A DNA stretch of 7,370 nt from Prevotella sp. (GCA_017424205.1 JAFPAS010000165.1:1-7370); one strand, 5' to 3'; positions 1 through 7,096 are shown, counted from the stretch's first letter. Notes: generated by a model not told the origin, from the letters alone. Translations and numbers: made by a program.

Positions 1-1498
1 CGTAGGCACCCAGATCTGGAGACACACCGTTATACGATATGCTGACACGTCCGAGAACAGTCTTGCCATCTCCATCCGGACAATCAGCAGGAGCAAAACG
101 GACTGGAGCGAAATCAGACACGACCTGTCCTTTGTCGCGCATGATGCTGTTATGCTTCAGCTGGGCAAAGCCATTATCTGGCAATGAACCATCAGCCTGA
201 CGCGGAGCCATAAAGTCTGACACAGATAGACTAACAAATTCTTTGCTATAATCTGCTGCTCGAACCTTCTTTCCCTCAGCGTTTCTCTCTCCATCTACAT
301 ATGGATTGCATTGGTCGAATATATTCCAAGAATTTCCATCCAGATTCTCTGGCACTACAGAATATTTAATATCGGATGTTCGAAATACATGATTGCGTTC
401 TGTTGCACCAAAACCGATACAGTTATGCACTACATGCCAGCCATGTACAAGCGGGTCTGGAAAACCATAGTTATATGCATTGCCCCATGCCGTATTATTG
501 AAAAGATACACACCCTCCGATGCGTAGTTCTGGTCAAAGCCACGAACTAGATTATCAAAAGCAACGCAATTTCTGACCACATGCGCACCAACAGAACGTG
601 GGAATGCAGCTCCGCCACTCGACCCGCCACCGCCAAGTTTGAAGCCATTGCCATTGCCTATTGCTTTGCCGTCTGGAGTATAGCCAGCATGATATGCCCA
701 ACAGGTTTCGATAAGTACTGGGTGATAAACCATATACAAATCCCAATTGTCGTCAGAATTGTTCCATGCACGGCAGCCGTGAAACTCTGTGCCTGGTCCA
801 GGATATAGTTTGCATGCAAAGCCGTCAGCATTACCGCCATCATCTTCTGCGCCGTTATACTTACGGAGATTCGCATTATTGTATGCGTCGCAGTTAATTA
901 CAATATTACCGCGGCAGAACTGATAATCAGGATTAGCATATGGTAGCCCTACAGGGAAGTCTGCAGGAACATCATCAGACGATAGAGCCATGGTCATGCC
1001 TATCTGCAGTCCAGTATCATTATTATCGTGGAAGACACACTGTTCTACTATATTATATGAACCTTCAATCTTCATACCATTATCTTCGGCATTGCACATA
1101 GTCAGTCCCTTGAAATGCCAGTAATTCGCCCTATGATTTAAGTACATGCAACGTCCCCCCTTGAATGCGTTCTTTGTCGTATGGTTCATAGCTGACGCAT
1201 CAATAATAACCTCACCATCTGCAGCCCAGAGGTAGCAGCGTTGCTGTTCAGATGTCTGCTTCTGCGGGATACGTATACATTCAGATATAAGATAGCGTCC
1301 AGCATGCACCCATATCGTATCGCCAGGTTGGGCTACATCTACTGCATGCTGTATAGTCTGCAACGGTGCCTCTACACTTCCGGCATTACTATCACTACCA
1401 TTTGTCGACACATGAATCTGCGCAGAAAGTCCTGCTGGCATAAAAAGGGCACCTACACAAAAACATGAAAGGAGATATTCACGAATATATTTCTGCAT
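1..1498 (-). CDS. Secreted pectate lyase, polysaccharide lyase family 9 (partial, C-terminal end off the left edge)
   Basis: Translating the minus strand from the ATG at 1496-1498 gives 499 uninterrupted codons to the window edge. Residues 1-27 look like a signal peptide ending near SAQ. An entry region of the kind seen in parallel beta-helix proteins follows (about 28-70, with PGDTIWVHAGRY), then repeated short strands rich in Asn and Gly. Family 9 active-site motifs are visible: NADGFACK with D225, NSDDNWD with D249, D250 and D253, and GNGFKLGG with K287. In the characterised PL9 enzyme Pel9A, as I recall it, Ca2+ is held by D209, D233, D234 and D237 and K273 is the base; the aspartate spacing here is identical. 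The enzyme should cleave polygalacturonan by beta-elimination outside the cytoplasm or at the surface. The last residues seen, SPDLGAY, resemble the usual end of such helices, so little is probably missing. An A-rich AAAGA lies just before the start. Confidence 0.93.
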   Translation of the reverse strand, partial: MQKYIREYLLSCFCVGALFMPAGLSAQIHVSTNGSDSNAGSVEAPLQTIQHAVDVAQPGDTIWVHAGRYLISECIRIPQKQTSEQQRCYLWAADGEVIIDASAMNHTTKNAFKGGRCMYLNHRANYWHFKGLTMCNAEDNGMKIEGSYNIVEQCVFHDNNDTGLQIGMTMALSSDDVPADFPVGLPYANPDYQFCRGNIVINCDAYNNANLRKYNGAEDDGGNADGFACKLYPGPGTEFHGCRAWNNSDDNWDLYMVYHPVLIETCWAYHAGYTPDGKAIGNGNGFKLGGGGSSGGAAFPRSVGAHVVRNCVAFDNLVRGFDQNYASEGVYLFNNTAWGNAYNYGFPDPLVHGWHVVHNCIGFGATERNHVFRTSDIKYSVVPENLDGNSWNIFDQCNPYVDGERNAEGKKVRAADYSKEFVSLSVSDFMAPRQADGSLPDNGFAQLKHNSIMRDKGQVVSDFAPVRFAPADCPDGDGKTVLGRVSISYNGVSPDLGAY

Positions 1499-1544
1499 AT
1501 TCTTTATATATATACGTTATAAGTTAGTATGATAAATTCTGCTA

Positions 1545-1552
1545 CAAAGATA
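1545..1552 (-). promoter_or_regulatory. Candidate promoter -7 box for the pectate lyase
   Basis: The minus strand reads TATCTTTG, matching the Bacteroidota -7 consensus TAnnTTTG, about 47 bp before the lyase ATG. No TTG occurs at the expected 19-21 bp spacing; the nearest (1579-1581) is 26 bp away. The -33 element is therefore weak, and an activator may be needed. Confidence 0.45.
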
Positions 1553-1595
1553 ATATATTTTATGTAAAAACGGCACATCAAACAGGAAAAAAGCG

Positions 1596-1609
1596 TTTTA
1601 TGCATAAAA
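1596..1609. repeat. 14-bp perfect palindrome between divergent promoters
   Basis: TTTTATGCATAAAA is a perfect palindrome placed between the lyase -7 box (44 bp away) and the ssrA -33 element (27 bp away). It could be a binding site for a dimeric regulator. It is AT-rich, so chance is possible. Confidence 0.3.
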
Positions 1610-1635
1610 GTATAGTTAAAATAACGGCACGATTC

Positions 1636-1666
1636 TTGTACGTATAGAATATAATTTGTACCTTTG
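1636..1666 (+). promoter_or_regulatory. ssrA promoter (TTG - 20 bp - TACCTTTG)
   Basis: A TTG at 1636-1638 and TACCTTTG at 1659-1666 are 20 bp apart, the canonical Bacteroidota housekeeping sigma spacing. Transcription would begin near 1673, leaving a leader of about 100 nt before the mature tmRNA 5' end at 1772. RNase P would have to remove that leader. No closer promoter is evident. Confidence 0.65.
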
Positions 1667-1771
1667 CGCTCGTTATTTGCTATTTGCATCAAAACAGAAA
1701 CCTGTTTCATGGAATCATTTCAAAAAGATATCGATGCAATGTAGTATATATCAAGACACACCACCAACCAT

Positions 1772-2169
1772 GGGGCTGACTGGATTTGACAGCGGGTTGA
1801 AGCGGTATGTAAGCATGTGGAGCCAAGATGGTAGGCTCCTTAATCTCTGCTATCAAGAATTTATCTGGCGAAACACGTTACGCTCTCGCTGCCTAATCGA
1901 AGCACAGTAGATTACTGGCCTAATCTCGGCACCAGGTGCTGAGACGAGACATCGCTCAGAAGCTCTTGTTCCGAAGCGTCTGATTCAGCGGTGTAGGAAT
2001 CTCGGAAATAGTCTTACGGCTTTCCTCGAGCCTGGGATGAAACTTTAGAGGATAAGGCATTAGTTGGTGGTCCAGGTCTTGCTGATGCCCGACAATGAAG
2101 TCTGGAATAAACATGTAGAAAGCCTATTGGTTCCCTGTTTGGACGAGGGTTCGAACCCCTCCAGCTCCA
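1772..2169 (+). ncRNA. ssrA: Transfer-messenger RNA (tmRNA)
   Basis: This RNA, charged with alanine and acting with SmpB, rescues stalled ribosomes and adds a degradation tag to the unfinished protein. The 5' end GGGGCTG (1772-1778) pairs along seven positions, one of them G-U, with CAGCTCC (2162-2168), forming the tRNA-like acceptor stem; A2169 is the discriminator base. The T arm is GAGGG/CCCTC around the loop TTCGAAC (about 2146-2162). The internal reading frame at 1867-1896 encodes GETRYALAA and a stop. The bases after the discriminator are CAG, so the CCA tail is apparently not encoded and must be added by tRNA nucleotidyltransferase. The length of about 400 nt is normal for a one-piece tmRNA. 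A strong terminator follows 11 bp later. Confidence 0.97.
1867..1896 (+). other. tmRNA tag reading frame, peptide GETRYALAA
   Basis: GGC GAA ACA CGT TAC GCT CTC GCT GCC TAA encodes the proteolysis tag. It ends in ALAA, the signal read by ClpXP-type proteases. It resembles the Bacteroides tag GETNYALAA as I recall it, with Arg replacing Asn at position 4. The resume codon is assigned as GGC by that similarity. Confidence 0.9.
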
Positions 2170-2180
2170 CAGAAACATTA

Positions 2181-2222
2181 AAACAGAGTGACGCAGCACA
2201 AGCTATGTCACTCTGTTTTTTT
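2181..2222. terminator. Bidirectional rho-independent terminator between ssrA and the SGNH hydrolase gene
   Basis: AAACAGAGTGAC (2181-2192) pairs perfectly over 12 bp with GTCACTCTGTTT (2207-2218) around a 14-nt loop that can add an AGC/GCT pairing. A run of T follows to 2222 on the plus strand. On the minus strand the hairpin is followed by TTTT. It therefore suits both ssrA and the convergent hydrolase transcript. Confidence 0.88.
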
Positions 2223-2343
2223 ATATACGTTCAATCGTACGTCCATAGTTCCACAAAAACCATACGCCTCTTTCTGTTCTGTCAGCAAAGCATAAGCTCT
2301 GATTGCAGCATACGCTCAAATAAAGGCTTCATACTATTTCCTA

Positions 2344-3159
2344 TCAGAAAGCGCAAGGCAATGCGAGCAACTGATAATATATAGTCTTTGCTATTCTGTT
2401 ATAGCCAGCGTCATTAGGATGCAGGCGGTCAGTATCTGCACGAGAGAAGAACTGTGCATGTTCGTCGAGCAGAGGATACAAACCGCTTACTGCATGCAGG
2501 TCAATTACAGGAACAGCCCATATATTCCCGGCTTGCTTCACCGCATCAATATAGTCGTCTATCCATAATCCGAGAGCGTTAGGATAGAGTTCGTCAGGCT
2601 GTATATTTTTCTCTCCCGATGCAAAGAAAGCACGATGTATTGGTGTGAGCAGAACAACCTGTTTAGTTGGATACAGTTGCTTAATTTTTTTCAATGCTAT
2701 GTTTATTCGTCCGCGATATGTCTTTTCATCCATAGACATCTGGCGGTGCTTGCGTTTTTCCGTCATCACCACACCTTTTTTTGTGTATGTCACATCACGC
2801 TCCTCAATATCATACCATTCTCCCAGCGGTATGGCATGATTATAGTCGTTGGTGCCGATAAAGATCAGTATAGCATCGACATCCTGCCCATGCTCCTTCA
2901 TCAAAGCATCAGTCTGACGCGGTATATCATTCCATTGTCTGCCACTAATGGCATAGCAATAGCTTGTAGCCTGCAGCCACTCGCTCAGCAGCGACCACCA
3001 TTTAGTGTTACCAGCCTTTACCCTTGGATCTGTAATCGAATCGCCGAAATAAGCTATACGCTTACCTTGCCATGGGTGTGTAAACATTGTCTGCGCCTCT
3101 GCCTCTATGGCACAGATGGCCGAAAGAGCAATAGTCAGTGTGAGGATTAATCTTTTCAT
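2344..3159 (-). CDS. Secreted SGNH/GDSL-family hydrolase (putative carbohydrate esterase)
   Basis: The protein has 271 residues. I start it at the ATG at 3157-3159 because it gives a clean signal peptide, MKRLILTLTIALSAICAIEA followed by EAQ. The longer open frame to 3270 would add 37 non-hydrophobic residues over a structured leader. SGNH blocks are all present: AYFGDSITD with nucleophile Ser41, Gly73 in block II, FIGTND with Asn104, and DTDRLHPND with Asp244 and His247. The enzyme should hydrolyse an ester, releasing acetate or a similar acyl group, in the periplasm or outside the cell. Residues about 119-143 form a charged insertion between blocks III and V. The substrate cannot be read from the sequence; the nearby pectate lyase makes a pectin acetylesterase possible, but the two genes are separated by ssrA and are not co-transcribed. 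The gene shares the ssrA terminator at its 3' end. Confidence 0.88.
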   Translation of the reverse strand: MKRLILTLTIALSAICAIEAEAQTMFTHPWQGKRIAYFGDSITDPRVKAGNTKWWSLLSEWLQATSYCYAISGRQWNDIPRQTDALMKEHGQDVDAILIFIGTNDYNHAIPLGEWYDIEERDVTYTKKGVVMTEKRKHRQMSMDEKTYRGRINIALKKIKQLYPTKQVVLLTPIHRAFFASGEKNIQPDELYPNALGLWIDDYIDAVKQAGNIWAVPVIDLHAVSGLYPLLDEHAQFFSRADTDRLHPNDAGYNRIAKTIYYQLLALPCAF

Positions 3160-3384
3160 ATCTTTATTCAATTTATGTTTAGTATTCTGTTTTTTACTAT
3201 CTCGGCAGTGTAGGCTGCCAGTCTCGCCGCCACCCGTACATGATCGCATTTCCATCATGTCACACAGCATCTGCCTGATGCTCGAAACGGCTTTAAAACA
3301 AAAAAGCGATGACCTTCACAGGCAATCGCTCTTATCTTCAATAGGTATTAGTTTTTAAGGTAAAAAGATTGTTTTCAGGATAAC
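3160..3384 (-). promoter_or_regulatory. Structured 5' leader of the SGNH hydrolase gene
   Basis: About 225 nt lie between the predicted transcription start (near 3384) and the hydrolase ATG. In transcript order the leader holds a terminator-like hairpin (3330-3295), then AGCATC/GATGCT with a 5-nt loop (3282-3266), ACATGAT/ATCATGT with a 9-nt loop (3260-3238), and GGCAG/CTGCC with a 6-nt loop (3219-3204). I could not match it to a known riboswitch class, and no leader peptide with ATG precedes the terminator. Confidence 0.5.
3295..3330 (-). terminator. Terminator-like hairpin inside the SGNH leader (possible attenuator)
   Basis: On the minus strand AGCGAT (3330-3325) pairs with ATCGCT (3310-3305), with a possible inner CCT/AGG pairing. 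It is followed by a T tract interrupted by one G, then four more T. It lies only about 55 nt after the predicted transcription start and well before the coding start, so transcripts may stop here. The plus strand has no matching T tract. Confidence 0.6.
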
Positions 3385-3389
3385 GATTG

Positions 3390-3420
3390 CAAAGTTAAAG
3401 GGTTTTTCTCATTTATGCAA
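3390..3420 (-). promoter_or_regulatory. SGNH hydrolase promoter (TTG - 20 bp - TAACTTTG)
   Basis: On the minus strand TTG (3420-3418) and TAACTTTG (3397-3390) are exactly 20 bp apart, a full match to the Bacteroidota promoter pattern. Transcription should begin near 3384. Confidence 0.75.
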
Positions 3421-3453
3421 ATTTTCTTACTGTGTTTTTTCTGTGTGTTTTTT

Positions 3454-3467
3454 TGTGTGCGCACACA
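3454..3467. repeat. 14-bp perfect palindrome TGTGTGCGCACACA
   Basis: The two halves TGTGTGC and GCACACA are exact reverse complements with no spacer. The site begins about 34 bp upstream of the SGNH -33 element and lies in the spacer shared with the receptor gene. That is a plausible operator position, but no regulator is identified. Confidence 0.4.
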
Positions 3468-3572
3468 TAAAGATTTATTAACTTTTTGATACTGTTGTTA
3501 ACTCTAAAATCACTTAATTTGATTAAAATTTACCTATTCAAAATAATTTTATAATATTCAGACTACTTTTTT

Positions 3573-3610
3573 ACGTTATGCAATATATAGCGATTTTGTG
3601 CACATAACGT
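3573..3610. repeat. 8-bp inverted repeat ACGTTATG/CATAACGT
   Basis: ACGTTATG at 3573-3580 is matched by CATAACGT at 3603-3610, separated by 22 bp. This could be a two-half-site operator or a weak hairpin upstream of the receptor gene. The function is unknown. Confidence 0.3.
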
Positions 3611-3867
3611 GTTCCTGTTGTGATTATTATTAGCATATAAGACAATAAAACAATAAAAAATCCGTTATTTCCATGTGATGGTATACCTAAAATGCAGTTT
3701 ACGCAGCAATTTTATCAAATCTGCTCATTTTACATTGCCATAGTCAGCAAAAAAACATTCTGCAGCATTACATAGCTACAGATGTACAGGCTCAATAAAC
3801 CCAATATGGCGGTTTATCGTCATACAAGATGGAGTTACAGACCTCTGACGAAGTTCTGGTTCATAAA

Positions 3868-3912
3868 AAAACACAGAAAATCACACAGAAAACACACAAC
3901 AGAAAACACACG
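3868..3912 (+). repeat. A/C-rich ACAGAAAA repeats directly before the receptor start codon
   Basis: ACAGAAAA occurs at 3873-3880, 3885-3892 and 3899-3906, spaced by 12 and 14 nt, in a tract made almost only of A and C. It runs up to the receptor ATG. There is no Shine-Dalgarno site. Such an unstructured A-rich region may itself support ribosome entry, as is usual in Bacteroidota. The tract is roughly complementary to the T/G-rich tract at 3431-3459. Confidence 0.6.
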
Positions 3913-3913
3913 A

Positions 3914-6379
3914 ATGAAGAAAACGCTATACATATTAATATTATTGCTGACAGCAACAGCAGCTGCCGCACAGTCCTTCACGCTCTCCGGACGTGTCACT
4001 GACGACAATGGCGACGCCCTCGAGATGGCCACCGTGACTGTCATGCCACAGATGAAGGTGGCATTCACAAACCTAAAAGGCGAATTCTCTGTACAGGCCC
4101 AGACAGCCGATAGTGTTGTTGTGCGTTTCTCTATGGTAGGCTTCAAGACCAAGACACGTGTGTTGCGCCGTCCGAAAGGCAAAATGCAGCTTCAGATACA
4201 GATGTTTAGCGATAACCAGTTGAGCGAAGTTACAGTGACAGAACGCCGCCGCCAGACATCTGCCACAGAGCAGATTTCGCACGAAGACCTAATGACCGTA
4301 AAGCGCAGTGCTTCTATCACGGGCAATGCTGTAGAGGATATGATACAGACTCAGGCTGGTGTTTCTACCCACTCTGAACTTTCGTCGCAATATAACGTGC
4401 GCGGAGGAGCTTTCGATGAAAACTCGGTATATATAAACAATGTTGATGTCTACCGTCCTTTCCTTGTGCGCAGCGGTCAGCAGGAGGGTCTCTCTGTCAT
4501 CAATCCTGATATGGTTGAGTCTGTAGGATTCTCGACAGGTGGTTTCGAAGCGAAATATGGCGACAAAATGTCTTCTGCGCTTGACATCAAATATCGCCGT
4601 CCATCGAAGTTCGAGGCAAATATCACAGCAAGTCTCTTAGGCGGCAGTGCATTCGTCGGCTTTGCCACCAAGAAGTTTGCATGGAGCAATGGTGTCCGTT
4701 ATAAAACCACCCGTAATCTGTTAGGTTCTATGGACACAAAAGGCGAATACTCTCCTAACTTCCTCGACTACCAGACATACATGGTCTACACCCCAAACAA
4801 ACGATGGGAGATCAGTTTCTTAGGTAACATATCAGAAAACCATTACAACTTCATCCCATCCAATCGTGAGACCAAGTTCGGTACACAGCAGGATGTAAAG
4901 TCATTCAAGGTATACTTTGACGGACAGGAGAAAGACGTTTTCCGAACATATTTCGGAACACTAAGCATCAAGCGCAACCTGACAGAAAACACAAATATCG
5001 CACTCTACGGCTCAGCATTCGAAACCCGTGAGCAGGAGGCTTATGACATACAAGGACAGTACTGGCTCGACCAAACTGAAACATCAGAGAATCTTGGCGT
5101 AGGCACATATATGGAGCATACACGCAATCGACTGAAGGCACGCGTGCTCTCTGCCAAACTTATGCTCGACCACAAGACTCGCAAGCACAATTACCTGATG
5201 GGACTGAGCATAAAGAGCGAACGTATAGAAGAGCAATCAAGAGAATACGAATATCGCGACTCTGCTGGCTATAGCATGCCACACACCGGCAATAGCCTGC
5301 AGATGATATATAATCTGAATGCGCATAATACGCTACGCGCTACACGTATCGAGGCATTCGCACAAGACAGTTATCGTTTCTCTTCTGGCGGATGGACCGA
5401 CGATGGCGGCCGCGATGAGGAGCGCATGACACTCTACACTCTGAACTACGGCATACGCTTCGCCAACTGGTCGTTCAATAACGAGTCGCTATTCTCTCCT
5501 CGTGCATCCCTCGCTATCATTCCCGGATACAACCATGATGTGACATGGCGCTTTGCTACAGGTCTGTATTATCAGGCGCCGTTCTTCAAGGAACTACGTG
5601 ACACAACCACCATCAATGGTGTAACGACTGCCACCTTGAACAAGAAAATCAAGTCACAACGCTCCATCCACTTTATTGCGGCGTACGACCATCGCTTCCG
5701 TATGGCCGACAAGCGTTATCGTTTCTCTGCCGAGGTATATTATAAAGCACTGGCAAACATTGTGCCCTACTCAGTCTCTAACGTCAAAGTGGTATACTAC
5801 GGAACAAATGAAGCGAAAGGACATGCCGCAGGCATCGATCTGAAACTCTACGGAGAGTTTGTCCCTGGTGCTGATTCATGGGTATCGCTGTCGCTTATGG
5901 ACACCAAGATGAAACTACACGGAAAGAGCATACCGTTGCCTACCGACCAACGCTATGCCGTGAATATGTTCTTCACAGACTACTTCCCTGGCACTGACCG
6001 CTGGAAGATGTCGCTGAAACTGGCATTCGCCGACGGACTGCCATTCTCTGCTCCACACCGCGGAGTAGAGGACAACAACTTCCGTGCTCCCGCATATAAG
6101 CGCTGTGACATAGGCATGAGCTATCGCGCACTGAACAACGAACGCCGCGTAGAGAATAAGACCATCGACGGAAAGACCACCAGCGTCATGGGCTACGCAC
6201 GCAAGAACACACGTCTGCCGTTCCGAAATATCTGGTTAGGCGTAGACTGCCTTAACCTCTTCGGCATCAACAACGTTAACTCATACTACTGGGTGACCGA
6301 TGTGTCAAACTACCAGTATGCTGTGCCGAACTACCTGACAGGCCGCCAGATAAACTTCAAGGTGCAGTTAGAATTCTAA
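3914..6379 (+). CDS. TonB-dependent outer-membrane receptor with N-terminal carboxypeptidase-regulatory-like domain
   Basis: The protein has 821 residues. The start at 3914 is chosen because it opens a signal peptide, MKKTLYILILLLTATAAAAQ; an upstream in-frame ATG at 3782 would place 44 basic residues before it. Residues about 22-98 form a CarboxypepD_reg-like beta-sandwich (SGRVTDDNGDALEMATVTV). A TonB-box-like stretch follows (LSEVTVTE, 103-110). The plug covers about 115-230 (NVRGG at 161-165, YINNVDVYRPF), and the remainder is a beta-barrel ending in the aromatic LEF typical of outer-membrane barrels. It should import a ligand across the outer membrane using TonB-ExbBD energy. At 821 residues it is shorter than a usual SusC (about 1000), and no SusD gene is adjacent, so glycan import is not established. 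The ligand is unknown. Its last 74 bp are duplicated downstream. Confidence 0.93.
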   Translation: MKKTLYILILLLTATAAAAQSFTLSGRVTDDNGDALEMATVTVMPQMKVAFTNLKGEFSVQAQTADSVVVRFSMVGFKTKTRVLRRPKGKMQLQIQMFSDNQLSEVTVTERRRQTSATEQISHEDLMTVKRSASITGNAVEDMIQTQAGVSTHSELSSQYNVRGGAFDENSVYINNVDVYRPFLVRSGQQEGLSVINPDMVESVGFSTGGFEAKYGDKMSSALDIKYRRPSKFEANITASLLGGSAFVGFATKKFAWSNGVRYKTTRNLLGSMDTKGEYSPNFLDYQTYMVYTPNKRWEISFLGNISENHYNFIPSNRETKFGTQQDVKSFKVYFDGQEKDVFRTYFGTLSIKRNLTENTNIALYGSAFETREQEAYDIQGQYWLDQTETSENLGVGTYMEHTRNRLKARVLSAKLMLDHKTRKHNYLMGLSIKSERIEEQSREYEYRDSAGYSMPHTGNSLQMIYNLNAHNTLRATRIEAFAQDSYRFSSGGWTDDGGRDEERMTLYTLNYGIRFANWSFNNESLFSPRASLAIIPGYNHDVTWRFATGLYYQAPFFKELRDTTTINGVTTATLNKKIKSQRSIHFIAAYDHRFRMADKRYRFSAEVYYKALANIVPYSVSNVKVVYYGTNEAKGHAAGIDLKLYGEFVPGADSWVSLSLMDTKMKLHGKSIPLPTDQRYAVNMFFTDYFPGTDRWKMSLKLAFADGLPFSAPHRGVEDNNFRAPAYKRCDIGMSYRALNNERRVENKTIDGKTTSVMGYARKNTRLPFRNIWLGVDCLNLFGINNVNSYYWVTDVSNYQYAVPNYLTGRQINFKVQLEF
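6306..6379 (+). repeat. Direct repeat copy 1: 3' end of the receptor gene
   Basis: These 74 bp include the final codons and stop of the receptor. They recur at 7204-7277 with 72 of 74 bases identical (mismatches at 6311 and 6368). The core 6312-6367 is an exact 56-bp match. Homology stops abruptly one base after the stop codon. Confidence 0.97.
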
Positions 6380-6402
6380 ATAAAAGTTACGTTTTTTATT
6401 TT
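6378..6402 (+). terminator. Weak AT-only hairpin after the receptor stop
   Basis: AAATAAAA (6378-6385) can pair with TTTTATTT (6394-6401) around GTTACGTT. The stem has no G-C pair, so termination would be weak. It overlaps the -33 element of the next gene, and some read-through is likely. Confidence 0.25.
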
Positions 6403-6430
6403 GATGTTTCGTGAAATTTCATTACTTTTG
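6401..6430 (+). promoter_or_regulatory. Promoter of the kinase-like gene (TTG - 19 bp - TACTTTTG)
   Basis: TTG at 6401-6403 and TACTTTTG at 6423-6430 are 19 bp apart and match the Bacteroidota consensus. Transcription would begin near 6437, about 15 nt before the ATG at 6452. The gene can therefore be expressed independently of the receptor. Confidence 0.7.
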
Positions 6431-6451
6431 CAGTATAAATCAAAATAATTT

Positions 6452-7096
6452 ATGGAGTATGACATTTCTAAACCAATTCCACAAGGAAGTAACAGAGCGC
6501 AAGATAAAGAAAATACTCGCATCGCAGCAATCTCCAATGAGCTCAGCCGACTTTGCGCAATACATGAAGCGCAACTTCGAGTTAGCCAAACAAATGTAGA
6601 TTCATTCGAAATAGAGCAACGTATTGCAGAGCAATTTGCCAAATCACAAGGCTTCTGGATTCCTATGATGAGTATTTTTGACCTTGGCATTCCTGGACCA
6701 AGCGGTAACGAAAATGACACCTATGTTGCAGACAATGTAATTTACAAGGTAAACAATCTGCTCAATTGCGGAAGCATTAGGTCTTTGCTTAACAAACTCT
6801 TGTTACACAATACAATATTCCCAGATACAGCCTACACCTTTTATGGTCTTACTGGTTTTGACGGCAGAACAATCCAGCCTGTTATTGCTCAGCCAAGAAT
6901 TGCCAATGCCAAACCTGCCACTCAGATAATGATTGATACATATATGGCAGCTCTCGGTTTTGAAAAATTGAATAGCACAGGAAGGTTTTCCAATAGCACA
7001 TACGAAGTGTGGGATCTCCTTCCTCGTAATGTACTAATTGACTGTGAAGGTGACATATTTGTTGTTGACGCTGAGATAAAGCTCATTGAAAAATAA
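6452..7096 (+). CDS. Small protein with kinase-like motifs, function unknown
   Basis: The protein has 214 residues with no signal peptide or membrane segment, so it is probably cytoplasmic. Residues about 15-65 are charged and helical, possibly coiled-coil. The rest carries motifs in the order of a protein-kinase fold: a glycine-containing turn (GPSGNENDTY, 82-91), VIYK with K99 like the beta-3 lysine, DLLPRNVL with D188 and N193 like the catalytic loop, and FVVDAE with D206 like the metal-binding DFG aspartate. The lobe between them is very short. It resembles, from memory, the small kinase-like domains found in polyvalent proteins of phages and mobile elements, but no search could be run. 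It has its own promoter, is visibly richer in A+T than the receptor gene, and sits between two copies of the receptor's 3' end, all pointing to acquired DNA. It may be active, a pseudokinase, or a toxin-like effector. Confidence 0.75.
   Translation: MEYDISKPIPQGSNRAQDKENTRIAAISNELSRLCAIHEAQLRVSQTNVDSFEIEQRIAEQFAKSQGFWIPMMSIFDLGIPGPSGNENDTYVADNVIYKVNNLLNCGSIRSLLNKLLLHNTIFPDTAYTFYGLTGFDGRTIQPVIAQPRIANAKPATQIMIDTYMAALGFEKLNSTGRFSNSTYEVWDLLPRNVLIDCEGDIFVVDAEIKLIEK

Larger units (their letters stand above)
3421..3781. other. AT-rich intergenic spacer without a recognisable gene
   Basis: This stretch lies between the SGNH promoter and the receptor leader. It contains T/G-rich tracts (3431-3459), a 14-bp palindrome (3454-3467) and an 8-bp inverted repeat (3573-3610). 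No open frame with coding character is visible on either strand. No convincing TTG/TAnnTTTG promoter facing the receptor gene was found, so the receptor may use a variant or activator-dependent promoter. Confidence 0.6.

Noticed and set aside
555..876. Open frames on both strands inside the lyase gene
   Set aside because: The continuous minus-strand frame carrying PL9 motifs explains this region.
1656..1910. Plus-strand open frame of 84 codons
   Set aside because: It runs from the ssrA promoter into the tmRNA body and ends at the TAG after the tag frame region. It has no protein-like composition.
2014..2199. Minus-strand open frame over the tmRNA 3' part
   Set aside because: It is antisense to ssrA; the GSNPRP-type peptide is the familiar artefact of translating the complement of a tRNA-like T arm.
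2140..2223. Phage or island attachment site at the 3' end of ssrA
   Set aside because: No integrase and no second copy of the ssrA 3' end occur in the window, and the ssrA terminator is intact.
2635..3150. Plus-strand open frames opposite the SGNH gene
   Set aside because: They are antisense shadows of a gene with a full set of catalytic motifs, and are rich in Cys, His and Ile as expected of shadows.
3160..3270. N-terminal extension of the SGNH hydrolase to an ATG at 3270
   Set aside because: It would bury the signal peptide 37 residues inside the protein, and its DNA forms several hairpins of a leader.
3331..3384. Possible preQ1-I riboswitch tail (AAAAACUAA) in the SGNH leader
   Set aside because: The upstream hairpin needed for the preQ1 pocket is missing; only the A-rich tail is similar.
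3782..3913. N-terminal extension of the receptor to an ATG at 3782
   Set aside because: The added 44 residues are strongly basic and precede a clean signal peptide, so this is leader DNA.
6376..6720. Minus-strand open frame of 114 codons
   Set aside because: It is antisense to the kinase-like gene, which has a canonical promoter and conserved-looking motifs.
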